Assembly (NCBI GenBank): GCA_943736015.1
Contig: OX031069.1
Coordinates: 21,085,235-21,149,234 of the forward strand
Length of the DNA stretch: 64,000 nucleotides
Source: Tridacna crocea
Taxonomy: Eukaryota > Mollusca > Bivalvia > Cardiida > Cardiidae
Direction: 5' to 3'
Shown: positions 10,501-19,414 of the stretch, one piece after another
How positions within the stretch are numbered: the stretch's first letter is position 1
Layout: each line of letters starts with the position of its first letter
The notes under the pieces: model-generated
Database searches by the model: none
What the model was told of the DNA's origin: nothing
The model's input: only the letters and a program-made list of their open reading frames with translations
Position numbers and translations under genes: made by a program

Positions 10501-12004
10501 TATACTGCAAGGTTTTATCCTTTCAAAACGCGTTAAGCAAAATTTTCCTGTTTTATAATCTCATGAATCGAGTATACTGACGAAATGGAAATTCCCGTCT
10601 GAGTCCCCCGGTTCAGTGAAAACTGACGTCACTGGAAATTGACGTCGCTAGAACGTGCAGTTGGTGCATAAATGTGTGGTCTGGTGATCGATCGATGCCG
10701 CCACTTTGGATATTGTGTTGCAAGTGTAGTGATGTTTACGGGGCACTCAAAAGGGAAACTGTCTTTACATGATATATATTCCCGGCATGTTAACCAACCA
10801 GATCACGAGAAATTTCTTGGCAGTTTAGTAAGCTTTGAAGTTCCCTGCCACCTAACGGCACAACTAATATTGTCTTAAGATAGACTGGTTCTTAGACATA
10901 CAGAAACCTTATCAACAACAAAAAAGTTCGGCCCAGGTCAGCCTGCGCGGACTGCGCAGGTTGACCTGTGTTGATTCTTTCCGAAGGTGCCTCCTTTTCG
11001 CAGAGTGTGTCTATAATATATTTTATTGATGGCGTGGTCAGGATAAGACCACGGAAGTCCACTGCTGTCCCGGATCTACGCGGTAAACACCAAACACTTA
11101 ATCTATTAATATATTAAAATACTCCTCCTTTGTAATATGCATGAGCGGCCCCAGCAAAAGGGTGCTTAATTTATCTGTTTGATGAACTCCTCAAAGCGAA
11201 TTGCTCGCATTATATACTCGTACATTCGTCACTTTAACCCATTACCACTCAATACCTATTTTTGACGCCCCTGAGAAAGAAGCCTGTAGAAAACATTGTG
11301 GGAAAAGGAGAAAATGCTGGTAACCAGCATTTTCTCCTTTTCCCACAATGTCTTCTACCCTTCACTAACAAATTTCAAATTTTAAGTCATTTTTATGTTG
11401 TCTTCTGCAAATGCTTTCAATTTGGACCAGTCTAAAATATTGTCGTTTGGTAATGGGTTAAATGCTTAAGCATTTGTGAGTGCTAAACTATTTCAGTTTA
11501 GAAAATATCAGATATATAAAGACTGAAAATGGTTTCTGAATACCAACCAAGGCCCGTATTCACTAACCATTCTTAAGAATGTTATTAGTCCTATTCTTCA
11601 AGATTTTATGAATTTGAAACTAACATAACTTCTGATTAGCAAAAATAGTTGGTTTAGCCAATCAAAAGTTGTGTTAGTTTCGAATTCAGAAAATTCTGAA
11701 GACTGAGACCAAGAATGTTCTGAAGAATGGTTGGTGAATAACATTCCAGCCTGTCTTTTTGGAAGAACTATCTGTACCTTTACTACAGTTATATCTACAA
11801 CCTCAGCCTCGTTTTGGGGGCATTTTCGGAACTGCCTCTTGAGATTCTGAAACGGATTTATTACCTGTTTTCTCTTTAATAAGCAGGCTCTTACGTTCAA
11901 GTCGGCGTTGGTTGTTATCATCGGCTACTGCAGCATCTTTAATGATAGTGTTGGAAATTTTGTCTTCTGTCGACAGACTTTGGGATCTCTGCACACTGTC
12001 CATG
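1336..12004 (-). CDS. SLC40A1: Ferroportin iron exporter, 5' half of gene (partial, five exons)
   Basis: This is a homologue of ferroportin, the multipass plasma-membrane protein that exports ferrous iron from cells. Coding exons in transcript order are 12003-11865, 9159-9098, 5837-5678, 3738-3493 and 1554-1336. All introns are GT/AG, and exon phases (1, 0, 1, 1, 1) agree throughout, giving 275 residues plus one base. Family landmarks occur in the expected order: YLSHFLSAW joined to GDRMWQF, then GDWIDK, AQNVSV, a VERDWIV segment, and NIVAPIATGQIM followed by SGWNLVS-like GGWNLVS. The Asp of GDRMW corresponds to a metal-site residue of the family. The C-terminal half must lie left of the window. 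The amino-terminal 46 residues are polar and not conserved. Many transposons occupy the introns. No iron-responsive element was found near the start exon, but the 5' UTR exon was not located. Confidence 0.9.
1713..1929. repeat. Family A MITE (copy A1)
   Basis: Ends resemble TTAACCCTTTCCC and GAGAAAGAGTTTAA. The central hairpin (CTGTGGGTAAAGGAGAAATTGC) is partly decayed on the right arm. It shares the flank ACTGCAGACACGTAAAAACC with copy A4. Confidence 0.7.
2024..2092. repeat. Family A hairpin core (copy A2)
   Basis: Arms GCATCGTGGGTAAAGGACAA and the complementary right arm ending CCCACGATGC meet at GATAACC. The outer parts are missing; family C copy C2 begins 12 bases further right. Confidence 0.7.
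2104..2649. mobile_element. Family C TIR element (copy C2)
   Basis: Ends are CATCTTCGCAAGCCAAGG and CCTTGGCTTGCGAAGATG. The interior parallels C1 and C3, including an open frame at 2386-2667. No transposase is present. Confidence 0.75.
2650..3492. other. Ferroportin intron sequence with simple repeats
   Basis: Contains a GATT microsatellite (about 2755-2785) and a T run (about 3005-3022). No exon was recognised. Confidence 0.5.
3493..3738 (-). CDS. SLC40A1: Ferroportin coding exon 4
   Basis: The acceptor CTTTCAG and the donor GCAG|GTATAC are both phase 1, and the exon has 82 codons' worth of sequence. It encodes AARATLLAQNVSVVACS, two hydrophobic helices and the VERDWIVEICEND segment. It aligns without gaps to the region before the ATSAKLKGID exon. 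Confidence 0.9.
3775..3880. repeat. Family B palindromic MITE (copy B2)
   Basis: Contains GTAGATCAAGATCAGACTGC followed by its complement, separated by AGAACG. The leader GGCTGCTAAGCGCGACTCAC is also present in copy B6. Confidence 0.8.
4154..4896. mobile_element. Family C-related TIR element (copy C4) carrying a nested family D element
   Basis: Left CATCACCGCAAGCCAAGGAT and right ATCCTTGGCTTGCGAAGATG are inverted repeats. Similarity extends roughly 90 bases inward (CGCCTCTTTAAA and TTTAAAGAGGCG). Family D copy D1 lies inside at 4316-4498, so C4 is older. Confidence 0.65.
4316..4498. mobile_element. Family D foldback MITE (copy D1)
   Basis: Ends are GCCGGTGTAATGCAG and CTGCATTACACCGGC. The interior is a chain of GAAATGACCC and GGGTCATT blocks that can fold along almost its whole length. 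Copies are at 6355-6601 and 62920-63102. Confidence 0.85.
5040..5677. other. Ferroportin intron, AT-rich with CAGA microsatellite
   Basis: AT-rich sequence with a G run near 5396-5407 and a degenerate CAGA/GACA microsatellite (about 5560-5665) immediately downstream of the exon ending at 5678. No gene seen. Confidence 0.6.
5678..5837 (-). CDS. SLC40A1: Ferroportin coding exon 3
   Basis: Acceptor TTTAAG precedes GGAGATCGC. It encodes GDRMWQFGVGLFMVI and ends GDWIDKTPRLR at a phase-1 donor CGAG|GTACTC. It carries the conserved GDRMW metal-site motif and the first long transmembrane segments. Confidence 0.92.
6048..6300. other. Intron sequence with short internal duplication
   Basis: Two diverged copies of GATCTGRYAATGAARGTACRATAT lie about 70 bases apart (near 6172 and 6245). 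A long open frame across this stretch has no recognisable domain and is not called a gene. Confidence 0.4.
6355..6601. mobile_element. Family D foldback MITE (copy D2)
   Basis: Same architecture as D1, with GCCGCTGTAATGCAGAGAAA at the left and TTTCTCTGC at the right. It is longer because it has extra AATGACC blocks. Confidence 0.8.
6777..7494. repeat. Family E: palindrome of about 720 bp
   Basis: The left end TTTTATTATATACCTAGCAG pairs with CTAGGTATATAATAAAA at the right. Complementarity continues through the TTACTTTCACTTCC-type segment and the GGATGCGTCGTAAGGCG segment to a small centre near 7130-7142. Each inner half (about 6945-7125 and 7145-7305) is itself an inverted repeat, so hairpins are nested within a hairpin. 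A single-arm relative lies at 36988-37455. No coding capacity. Confidence 0.85.
7599..7866. mobile_element. Family I TIR MITE (copy I1)
   Basis: Terminal repeats TATGGAGTGCAACATGCGAA and its complement bracket a strong palindrome, ATTAGCCTGCGCAG with CTGCGCGGACTGC-type pairing. GTAAAGTGTCGTC and GACACTTTACGCAAATG repeats lie on either side. Related copies are at 34.6 and 55.4 kb. Confidence 0.8.
8505..8865. repeat. Dispersed repeat family J (copy J1)
   Basis: Diverged match to 62184-62532 in the same orientation. Shared blocks include TTTTATCAATACGTTT, GCTGATCAT and GCCCAAATTAGATAGATGAG. No coding potential; element class unknown. Confidence 0.7.
8917..9027. repeat. Family A MITE, degraded (copy A3)
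   Basis: Has decayed hairpin arms (GCACTGTGGTGAGGGAAG and TTTTCTTCTTTTCCC) and the typical right end TTTGGGAAAGGATTA. Confidence 0.6.
9098..9159 (-). CDS. SLC40A1: Ferroportin coding exon 2 (short)
   Basis: A 62-base exon after acceptor GATTTTTCAG. It encodes KSLSLKIQWYVYLSHFLSAW and ends at a phase-0 donor TGG|GTAGGTA. YLSHFLSAW joins directly to GDRMWQF of the next exon, as in the family. The exon is short enough to be missed by ORF-length filters. Confidence 0.85.
9340..9535. repeat. Small TIR element of unknown family
   Basis: The left segment TATTACGGGATAAAGAATTT is roughly complementary to the right segment ending CACTATTCCGTAATA. An inner pair, CCGTTACTAT with ATAGTAACGG, supports a foldback structure. 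No second copy recognised. Confidence 0.5.
9658..9892. repeat. Family A MITE (copy A4)
   Basis: Nearly complete. The central hairpin arms are CTGTCGGAAAAGGAGAAATTGC and their complement; the right end is TTTGGGAAAGGGTTAA. Confidence 0.8.
10268..10876. mobile_element. Composite foldback plus family G MITE (copy G1)
   Basis: The left part (10268-10505) folds back: GAATCATGTCGCCCCGAGCC pairs with the GGCTCGGGGCGACATGATTC stretch. It is followed by TTTATTATACTGCAAGG, the family G left end, and an interior with a TGACGTCA site (10624-10631) and GATCGATCGATGCCGCC. The right end is diverged (TTTCTTGGCAG). Compare G3 at 33067-33424. Confidence 0.65.
10925..10985. repeat. Family I-type core palindrome
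   Basis: CAGGTCAGCCTGCGCGGACT and its near-complement ending GTTGACCTG form a hairpin. Related short cores occur at 40.68, 42.66 and 43.67 kb. Confidence 0.7.
11234..11461. repeat. Family A MITE, complete reference copy (A5)
   Basis: Begins TTAACCCATTACCA and ends TTGGTAATGGGTTAA. The central hairpin is perfect: 29-base arms at 11293-11321 and 11323-11351 around a single A. Flanks contain CTGAGAAAGAAGCCT on the left and GCAAATGCTTTCAATTTGGA on the right. At 228 bp it serves as the reference for the family. Confidence 0.9.
11552..11748. repeat. Family H TIR MITE (copy H1)
   Basis: Terminal repeats CGTATTCACTAACCATTCTT and its complement bracket an inner palindrome around GGTTTAGCCAATCA. Further copies are at 20.8, 26.38+32.63 (split), 43.1, 43.3, 57.1 and 57.3 kb. 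Confidence 0.75.
11865..12004 (-). CDS. SLC40A1: Ferroportin start exon (first coding exon)
   Basis: The acceptor GTTTACAG is followed by one untranslated base and ATG at 12003. Forty-six codons run to a strong donor ACAG|GTAATA in phase 1, exactly the phase that the short exon at 9159 needs. The peptide opens MDSVQRSQSLSTEDKI and is polar, suiting a cytosolic N-terminus. Assignment to ferroportin rests on strand, position and phase, not on conserved residues. Reading through the donor gives a stop after 20 further codons. Confidence 0.6.
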
Positions 12005-12042
12005 CTGTAAACATACAACCTTATACAGGATGTTTCATTATA

Positions 12043-12123
12043 TCGTCGGTGTGCTTCCAAAACCTCGTAACTACAGCTTGTTACAAGCTGTAGTTACGAG
12101 GTTTTGGAAGCACACCGACGATA
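12043..12123. repeat. Perfect 80-bp palindrome (family L)
   Basis: Arms beginning CGTCGGTGTGCTTCCAAAAC meet at CTTGTTACAAG. It sits about 40 bases upstream of the ferroportin start-exon acceptor. A half copy is at about 36733-36792. Confidence 0.85.
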
Positions 12124-12284
12124 TATGTTACACTTTCAAATGTGTCTACGTAGGTACATTTTTCATAAAGGTAACGTACATTACGTATGGTATTATTGAG
12201 CATTTAATGTAGCCAGAGCCTTTCGAAATGCACTACACTTTACATTAAATTTTTAAAATGACGTCTATTTTGACGTCACAGGAC

Positions 12285-12705
12285 ATTACTAGTTGTACGG
12301 TCAGGTAGCAGGGATTTGGAAACTTGATCACGGCTGTGGTTAATCATGTCATCCCGAGCCGAAGGCGAGGTGGCCACATGATTTACAACTTCATGTTTTA
12401 TAACTTCACGAATCGAGTATGCTGAAGAAATAGAAATTCCCTTCTGAATGCCCAAATTCTATGAAAACTGACGTCACTGAAAAACTGACCTCACTAAAAC
12501 GTGCAGTTTGGTGTATAAATGTGCAGTCTGGTGATCGATCGACGCCGCCATTTTGGATGTTGTGTTGCACGTGTAGTGATGTTTTACGGGGCACTCAAAG
12601 GGGAAACTGGTTTTACGTGGTTATTGCCAGGGAACATGATATATGTTCCCGGCATGTTAACCAATCAGATTACGAGAAATTTCTTTGCAGTATAATAATG
12701 TGATC
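12285..12705. mobile_element. Family G MITE with foldback leader (copy G2)
   Basis: The leader GTTGTACGGTCAGGTAGCAG is followed by the family G interior, including TGACGTCA at 12469-12476 and GATCGATCGACGCCGCC. The right end is TTTCTTTGCAGTATAATAA. Confidence 0.65.
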
Positions 12706-12889
12706 TCTTCATGAAATTCGCTGTCAGCCATATAGGTTGTGAGCAGCTCATCTCTCAGAACTATTGAAGCATGTTGCTCATTTATTGCTGGGTCTCTTCA
12801 TAAAATTCCCTTTCATCAATCTGGGTTGTGATCATGTTCATTTCTGGAAATATTGATGCCTTTCGCTCATCTGCTATCTGAGGCTGGAC

Positions 12890-13210
12890 TATATGCACAT
12901 TTTCCTTGAGAAAGACTAACAGGAAAAAAGTCGTATGAACTTATTCTGGTAAGTGAGGGTCGTGGTAGCTTTGTTTTTAACGCAGTAGTCCCCTAATAGA
13001 AAACAGCTATTTCCAAAATAACATTTTCCTACAAAATTTGCCATGATTAAAAAAGAGTGTTATTGTACTGCTTTAACCAAGCCACTCTTCCCTTTTTCTC
13101 TTTTCTAGAACTATCATTTATAAATCTAAAACCACTATATTTTCATTACTAAGAGAGATAGTAATTATCTCCCTTTTCTGGAAACTAACAAAAGTACCTA
13201 CAAATAATTT
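12890..13210. repeat. Dispersed repeat family M (copy M1)
   Basis: Diverged inverted match to about 17540-17905; shared blocks include ATCATTTATAAATCTAAAAC (complement at about 17763-17782) and TCTCTTTTCTG-like tracts. Class unknown. Confidence 0.5.
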
Positions 13211-13566
13211 CAAGATAGGCATAAAGAAATTTCTGGTCGACTCAATATGTGCAAAAGTATTAAACCTGTATAAACTCGTATTTATCAACTATCAAGAAAA
13301 TTTTATACAATGCAGCACTAGAGGCATTAGGGGTCTACTACCTTAAGATCACTTTTTGGTTTAAACTTGCTTTTCAACTTTTGTAATACGTTATTGCCTG
13401 TGTATGGTCTTGCATATCATCTGCTAAAACAGCATTTCCCCTTTGAATAGATATTTTACCATATACTAGTAGTGCTAACGTAAACTTTTGGTTCAAGGAA
13501 AGAGCTACATGTGACATTCCCTGTATTTGTTGCAGGTCTTCATCGCACTCTCCAAAGAAGAAAGAC
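13211..13566. other. Intergenic AT-rich sequence
   Basis: No gene, RNA or repeat recognised. Confidence 0.4.
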
Positions 13567-13795
13567 TTAACTCTTTACCAAACGACAAAATTTCAGACTT
13601 GTCCAAATTGAAAGCATTTGCAGACGACAAATAAAACATGATTCAAAAATTTAAATTTGTTTTGGGAAGGGCAGAAAACATTGTGGGAAAAGGAGAAAAT
13701 GCTGGTTACCAGCATTTTCTCCTTTTCCCACAATGTTTTCTGAAGGCTTCTTTCTCAGGGTCGTCAAATGTAGGGATTGTGTAGTAATGTGTTAA
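13567..13795. repeat. Family A MITE (copy A6)
   Basis: Begins TTAACTCTTTACCAAACGAC and ends GTAGTAATGTGTTAA. Its central hairpin is perfect, with centre GGTTACC. Confidence 0.88.
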
Positions 13796-13932
13796 GTACA
13801 CCGCTCGAAACACCACGTATAATGTGCATAATATCCGTCCTAAGAAAACAGACTAAGTGACCGACGGACGTAAAGGGGCTTTAGATCATAATTGGATTTT
13901 AGAGTTTTTTTGCTTTGGAGAATGTTGATACT

Positions 13933-14491
13933 CATCTTCGCGAGCCAAGGTTACGATCAATACGTGGATCTTACCTTGGCGAATCGAGCCCGACTACGAG
14001 CTTTGCGCGATACGCCCCCTGTTAGACGCTGCTTATTATCGCCCTTTACATCATATTTCTTATAGCCAATGAAACATCGTTTTACAGACAGCTTACGAAT
14101 ACAATAATTCAACATGAAGCAATGACCACAAACGTACTTCGACATACTCCATGGTCAATTGCTGGGATGCAGCCTAAAACGGCTCTGATAATTGATTGGT
14201 CACACTGACACTTTCTGTAAATATTGTTCGTCTATGACTTTTTCGGTTATAAATCATTACAGATCCTGCACACATCCACGGAGGTATTCATGTTTACCTT
14301 CTATTTTTATCCGAAAGGTCGCGACCTTGTTCTATTTTTATCAAAGATGAAATGCTACGACGGATTTGATTTCGTGAAGTTACAGCTAGCTGCAACCAAT
14401 GAAAATGCGTATCGGGGAAACGTCGAAATTAAGGTCGATACGCCAAGGGTAGAGTAGCGTAGTGGATCGTCACCCTTGGCTCGCGAAGGTG
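13933..14491. mobile_element. Family C TIR element (copy C3)
   Basis: Begins CATCTTCGCGAGCCAAGG and ends CCCTTGGCTCGCGAAGGTG. It retains an open frame at 14224-14457 matching the frames in C1 and C2. Confidence 0.75.
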
Positions 14492-14621
14492 GTTGATACT
14501 TGGTGAAGTAAAATCCTTAGAACATGACCGTGTATTCCTACTTGGTGGGGAGGGAAGCAATGCTAAAAAATGTCTCCGGTGAGGCTTGAACCTACGACAT
14601 TGAAAACATGTATAGTCTAGT

Positions 14622-14910
14622 CGGCAAATTTTACTAGAGATCTATAATAATCAACTGATATTTTAACACGTCAAAAATCTATTTGTGCCTTGTAATGCAC
14701 CAATGACAATACTGTTAGTAACGGAATAGGAAATGCATTTCGCAGTAATAAAAGAAATTCGATGATTCCAATCGGCAACGCTTACAATAGATCTATCATA
14801 TCAACTGATATTTCAACCCGCCAAAATTCTATTTATGCTTTGTGATGCAGTTATGACAATACTGTTACTAACGGAATAGAAAATGCATTTTGCAGTAAAT
14901 ATTTTTTTTT
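14622..14910. repeat. Tandem duplication of about 145 bp
   Basis: Two diverged units share ATCAACTGATATTT, GACAATACTGTTA and CTAACGGAATAGAAAATGCA-like blocks. Confidence 0.7.
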
Positions 14911-15189
14911 AAATCAATAATCTATCGTGGTAGGAAATTAGCAGTCCTTATAACCTATGGATTTGCACACAAAAAAAATCACTCACGAAACGAAACCTGA
15001 TTTAATTATCTTTTGAAACATCCATGAAGACTGTCCAGCTTACTGTCTTACTTAATAATTCCATGAATGACTTACACAATGACTGAATGGCTTATTCTTG
15101 TTTTACATGTTAGCTCATTTAAAAATGGAATATTTATACCAAAGCATCTGCCTTCGACTAATTAAAGTAGAATAAAATCATGAGATTTG
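14911..15189. other. Intergenic sequence
   Basis: AT-rich; nothing recognised. Confidence 0.4.
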
Positions 15190-15317
15190 TATCTGATAGG
15201 ACAGGAAGCATTGCTGGAATGGATACCAGCATTTCTCATTTTCCACAATGTTTTCAGAGGTCATCTCTACCAGGTTGATTGTAGATCTAAGTCGGAATTG
15301 TGTGGAAAAGGATTAAA
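15190..15317. repeat. Family A MITE, degraded (copy A7)
   Basis: Retains ATACCAGCATTTCTCATTTT, CCACAATGTTTTC and a TGTGGAAAAGGATTAA end. Confidence 0.55.
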
Positions 15318-15689
15318 TTCAAAGGCACGTATGACCTGTCACGTGAAAAAGAGTACTCCATGACAAACGGGATAGGAAGACAGACACATGACTAATATGT
15401 AGAGTCTGGAACATCCATCGACAACTTTGGTCATTTAGCGCTCGTGTCTGTATTAAAAGGTTTGAAAAAAAAAAAACCATAGTTTTGGGCTAAAAAATGA
15501 ACAAGACGAAAAATAAATTCGAGAAATGAAGGAATACATTGAACTCACATAGTTAGTATTATCCATTCAGAAAAAAACAGCATATTTTACGATTAAAAAA
15601 ATATAAGTCGCAATATTTCTTTTACAGTTTATTTACCTTATATCAAATGGCAGAATTTTTCACTTGTCCAAATTTTAACCAGTTTGAAA

Positions 15690-15850
15690 TCCTTAACTTA
15701 CATAACGCTCAAGTGATGGTATAAATCTTTGAAAGAGTAGCTGAAATTTTTAGAAAAGGAGAAAGGCATTTTCTACTTTTCTCCCGATGTTTTTTAAAAA
15801 ATCATTCTTCCTCAGCGTTGTTCAAATGCGATTGTCTAGAAAAGTTTATA
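15690..15850. repeat. Family A MITE, degraded (copy A8)
   Basis: Contains AAAAGGAGAAAGGCATTTTC and TTTCTCCCGATGTTTT as the decayed hairpin. Confidence 0.45.
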
Positions 15851-15959
15851 GTACTTATCAGTTTAGTAGTGATCAAATCCAAACTAAATCCTTCACTCAC
15901 ATGATCAGGAAAGCAAATGTGATTTACTTTTCAACTATTATGAATTTTTGAAACGATAC

Positions 15960-16065
15960 TATTCTGATTTTGCACACAGTACAAATTTTGCACACAGTTG
16001 AATATTGCACACAGTATGATTTTGCACACAATAAAATTTTGCACACAATATAATTTTACTGATCA
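15960..16065. repeat. Minisatellite with TTTTGCACACA units
   Basis: Five imperfect units of about 18 bp, each with TTTGCACACAGTA or TTTGCACACAATA. Confidence 0.8.
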
Positions 16066-16179
16066 TAAAACCTCTCTACAGATATTTTGTTTTTCTAACT
16101 GTCTAGTTCTCAGCCAATCACATGGCTAGTTCTGACCCTTATTCTACTAAATAAAAGACACCAATCTTTGAAGCAGATT

Positions 16180-16330
16180 GTAAACACACAAATTTACCTA
16201 TTTCTTAGGCATTTTTGGTGGAAAAATATCTCCTTATCGGGCAGTGTAGATCAAGATCAGACTGCACGTTCTGTGCAGTCTGATCTTGATCTACACTGTC
16301 AGCTAAAAGTCAGTGAGTTGCACTTGGCAA
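16180..16330. repeat. Family B palindromic MITE (copy B3)
   Basis: GTGTAGATCAAGATCAGACT and its complement form a near-perfect hairpin around GTTCTG. A further partial core lies at about 16468-16505. Confidence 0.8.
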
Positions 16331-16509
16331 CCTGGGGGTTACGAATCATTAGACTAGTAAAAAACGAAGTGGACAATTTCACAAAGTTAAGACCCAATTA
16401 TTTCAACAATTAATGCTGCTTTAACGAAAATATTTGTTGGTTTATGGAACAAAGTAAACCCAAGATTAAACAGCAAGTTCTTTGCGGTCTGGTCTTGATC
16501 TACCTTTTT

Positions 16510-17120
16510 CGCAAACAAAAATGCACAGTATAGCATCCTCTGCAACCTGAGACTGAATTAAAAGTTCATTCGTGATGAAATAAAAACAACTATTTTACTT
16601 ATTGTAGCCAACTGTTTACTTTGTTTTAAATCTGCTTTCCAGAGTGCTCTGTCACAGTCGCAACGAGGCGGCGACAAGTTTACTAATTCATTCTCTATTT
16701 CCGGTGATTGGCCAGCACAAAGCTTTGGCTCGGCAAATATGGTAAAAATTGCCAAGTCTAGGATGTTGCGATCTGCTAAAGATAATTATTCTGATTTTTC
16801 GTACTCACTTTTCGATCTATTTCTAATTCCAGTTATCCATGTTTTACAATAATCACAACAGAATAGTGAGATAGTTTTGTTCTTCTGAAAATAGCAAAAG
16901 AATGGTACATTTTGCGTCGTGAACTAATATAGCAGGTGATAACGAAGTGTTCTGTTCTATTCTGTTTGTGAATTAATTATAAAACAAAGGAACGTGCCGC
17001 AAGGCCTGTTCGGTTTAAATATTAAGTTGATCCTGTATGTTTAAACACGATTAGTATACTTAGTGTAGAATGGTCTACATCCCAACTATATACATGTAGA
17101 TCTAGGATGGGTAAACCAGT
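16510..17120. other. Intergenic AT-rich sequence
   Basis: A 65-codon open frame (16558-16755, minus) has no recognisable domain. Nothing else identified. Confidence 0.4.
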
Positions 17121-17124
17121 ATAT

Positions 17125-17345
17125 GAAACATGTCCCAAGCCTGTTGAGCTGCACACAGAAGTGGTAGATTTGTCCAAATTCAAAGCAGTAGTAAAAATGG
17201 ATTTACTGGTGAGATTTTTCATTGAAACGGTAGAAAAACATTTTGGGCTAAAAAGCGAAAAGCTGGTTATCAGCATTTTCTTCTTTTCCCATCTACGTTC
17301 ATAAAGACTTCTTCTGCAGGGTCCTTGAAACGTTGAATTGTACTC
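17125..17345. repeat. Family A MITE, degraded (copy A9)
   Basis: Retains GTCCAAATTCAAAGCA, a decayed hairpin (GGGCTAAAAAGCGAAAAGCT) and a TCTGCAGGGTCCTTG flank. Confidence 0.6.
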
Positions 17346-17539
17346 TAAAGGACCTAGTAGCCAGTAGTGACCCAGTGTTATGTAAACGACAACGCTGAAA
17401 AACAGTACTCTGTAAAATGATGAACTGGTCGCCTTGGTATCATCTGAAATGTTACTGCATCCCTTGAATTCGGCAGTTCACCATTGGGGCTTTTTCAAAA
17501 ATACTGATCGTGCAGTATAATATATTCGAAGTCATGTGT

Positions 17540-17905
17540 TACCCGTTTAATTAAGGTAAGTTAAAGACCTGTGTAATGCACTTCCGGTGAAAATTCTAAT
17601 TGGTTGATAAATAACGATTTATGCAGAAATAATATTTTTTGCACATTTCTAATGGATCAGAAATGCCGTTTATATCTACCGTGAAATTATTTTTTGATAC
17701 TTTTGTCAGTTTTCTGAAAAGAGAGATAATTATGATCGCTTTTTGAATTGAGAATATAGTGGTTTTAGATTTATAAATGATAATTCAAAGAACGAAAAAA
17801 TGTAAAAAATGAAATGGTGAAAATAGTTCAATAATACGCATTTTTAATTATAGCTAATTTTGCAGGATGATATTATAGTGGAAATGGCTGTTTTCCAATA
17901 GACAT
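17540..17905. repeat. Dispersed repeat family M (copy M2, inverted)
   Basis: Inverted diverged counterpart of 12890-13210, sharing TTTTAGATTTATAAATGAT and AAATGGCTGTTTTCCAATA. Confidence 0.5.
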
Positions 17906-18054
17906 GTTTACCTTAACGTCACGTCCATCTTGAATCTAATGTTGCTATGAGCAATTTGAACATTTCACCTTTCACCAAACAATCCTGCGTCTTAACGACC
18001 TTGAAATACGCGTTTCTCGTTTTAGCTCACCTGCGCACAACGTACTCAAGGGAT

Positions 18055-18320
18055 GCTTTTAGGAAAATTCTTCTTCTCTGAAACTCGTGGTCAGTTTCTA
18101 AAATAATTTCACATTAATATTCCTTGGGTGACCCGTTTTAAAAGTTGTTCGCGAAATTTTGATCCGTCAAGAAACATGGCTTTGCTGGAAAAGGGGCTAC
18201 TTCCGCTATACGGACATGAAGAAATTCTTGAAAGTTCTTGTTCTCTGAAACGGCTGGTCAGATTTTAAAATAATTTCACAGAAATATCCCTTAAATGACG
18301 CTTTTCAAAAATTGTTTGTT
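18055..18320. repeat. Tandem duplication of about 160 bp
   Basis: Two diverged units share TTCTCTGAAAC, GGTCAG, TAAAATAATTTCACA and ATATYCCTT. Confidence 0.6.
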
Positions 18321-18827
18321 ATAGTACTATCATGGAATATGGGTATTTGTTGCGATACAATCTTAGTCTTTAACACAGCGTTCAATCCTGTCAAAACTTG
18401 TCGAAAGTTCTCAACTAAATATAATTCAATTTATGATACAAAACACTGCAGGAAAAGATAGATAGTTTTTAAATCACTCTCACATTTTAAGATACTTAAA
18501 AAAGAATTCCACTTAGTCACTGAAATAACCACTGAAATAATTCATTTTCTTCAATATTTGTATATTGAATTATGTTACATATATTGCATGCTTTGTTCTT
18601 AATTGATATAACATCAAACTTATATGCTTATGTGTAAAAATAGAATTTCTGTTCTGTTCTACATTTAGATAACAATGAAGCGGGTTGATATACCAGTGTA
18701 CTAAACCCAATCTCCTATACGCTTGACCATCAGTAACTGTTACAAATTAATAAATTTAAAACCTGAAAACAGAAAAGCCAGTTTATTTCTCATAATTATA
18801 CTCCAATTTGGTCAGACCACCCCAAAA
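18321..18827. other. Intergenic AT-rich sequence
   Basis: No gene or repeat recognised. Confidence 0.4.
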
Positions 18828-18905
18828 CAATATTGAGCAGGTTAGATCAAAGATCAGACTGAACCTACTGTGCAGTCTGATCTTCGATCTACGCTGTCCG
18901 CAGCA
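18828..18905. repeat. Family B palindromic MITE (copy B4)
   Basis: GATCAAAGATCAGACTGAAC pairs with TGCAGTCTGATCTTCGATCT; typical family flank GCTGTCCGC. Confidence 0.75.
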
Positions 18906-19029
18906 ACAACAAGCTTTTGCCATCAAGTCAAGGAATCATTCAGAAGTACAAAGGTTAATATTTGATGTCCGTACAGGGATTCGAAATAGCCCGCCAGGAA
19001 TTAGTTTTGATTAATTGATGCCAGTGCTT

Positions 19030-19260
19030 TTAACACTTTACCCTACGACAAGATTTTAGACTAGCCCGAATTGAAAGCATTTGCTTATGACAGTTTTAAT
19101 GTGGCTCATATGAAACAAGTCTTTTTTTGATAGGGTTGAAAACATTGTGGGAAAAGGAGAAAATGCTGGTAACCAGCATTTTCTCCTTTTCCCACAATGT
19201 TTTCAACGACCATCTCTTTCAGGGGGTGTTAGAAGTAGTCATTGTGTGGTAAAGGGTTAA
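19030..19260. repeat. Family A MITE (copy A10)
   Basis: Begins TTAACACTTTACC and ends GTGTGGTAAAGGGTTAA. The central hairpin (19140-19203) is perfect. Confidence 0.88.
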
Positions 19261-19414
19261 TAAACAATAGTATAGATAATATTGTGACGTATATACTAGT
19301 GATACTTATAGATCCGCTGAGAATGTGGGCGAACATTTACAGGGAATTATTTACGTGACAAGGAACAGCACTGTAACATTACGGAAAACCAGCTTAAATG
19401 AAAGTTAGCTACAT

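Noticed and set aside
11598-11921. 107-codon minus-strand frame overlapping the ferroportin start exon
   Set aside because: It is the alternative frame of the same region and runs into the family H MITE; the phase-1 donor at 11865 explains the locus better.
14164-14175. CAGTGT words as a possible ferroportin iron-responsive element
   Set aside because: Flanking bases here and at 11994 do not pair into the required stem with a bulged C.
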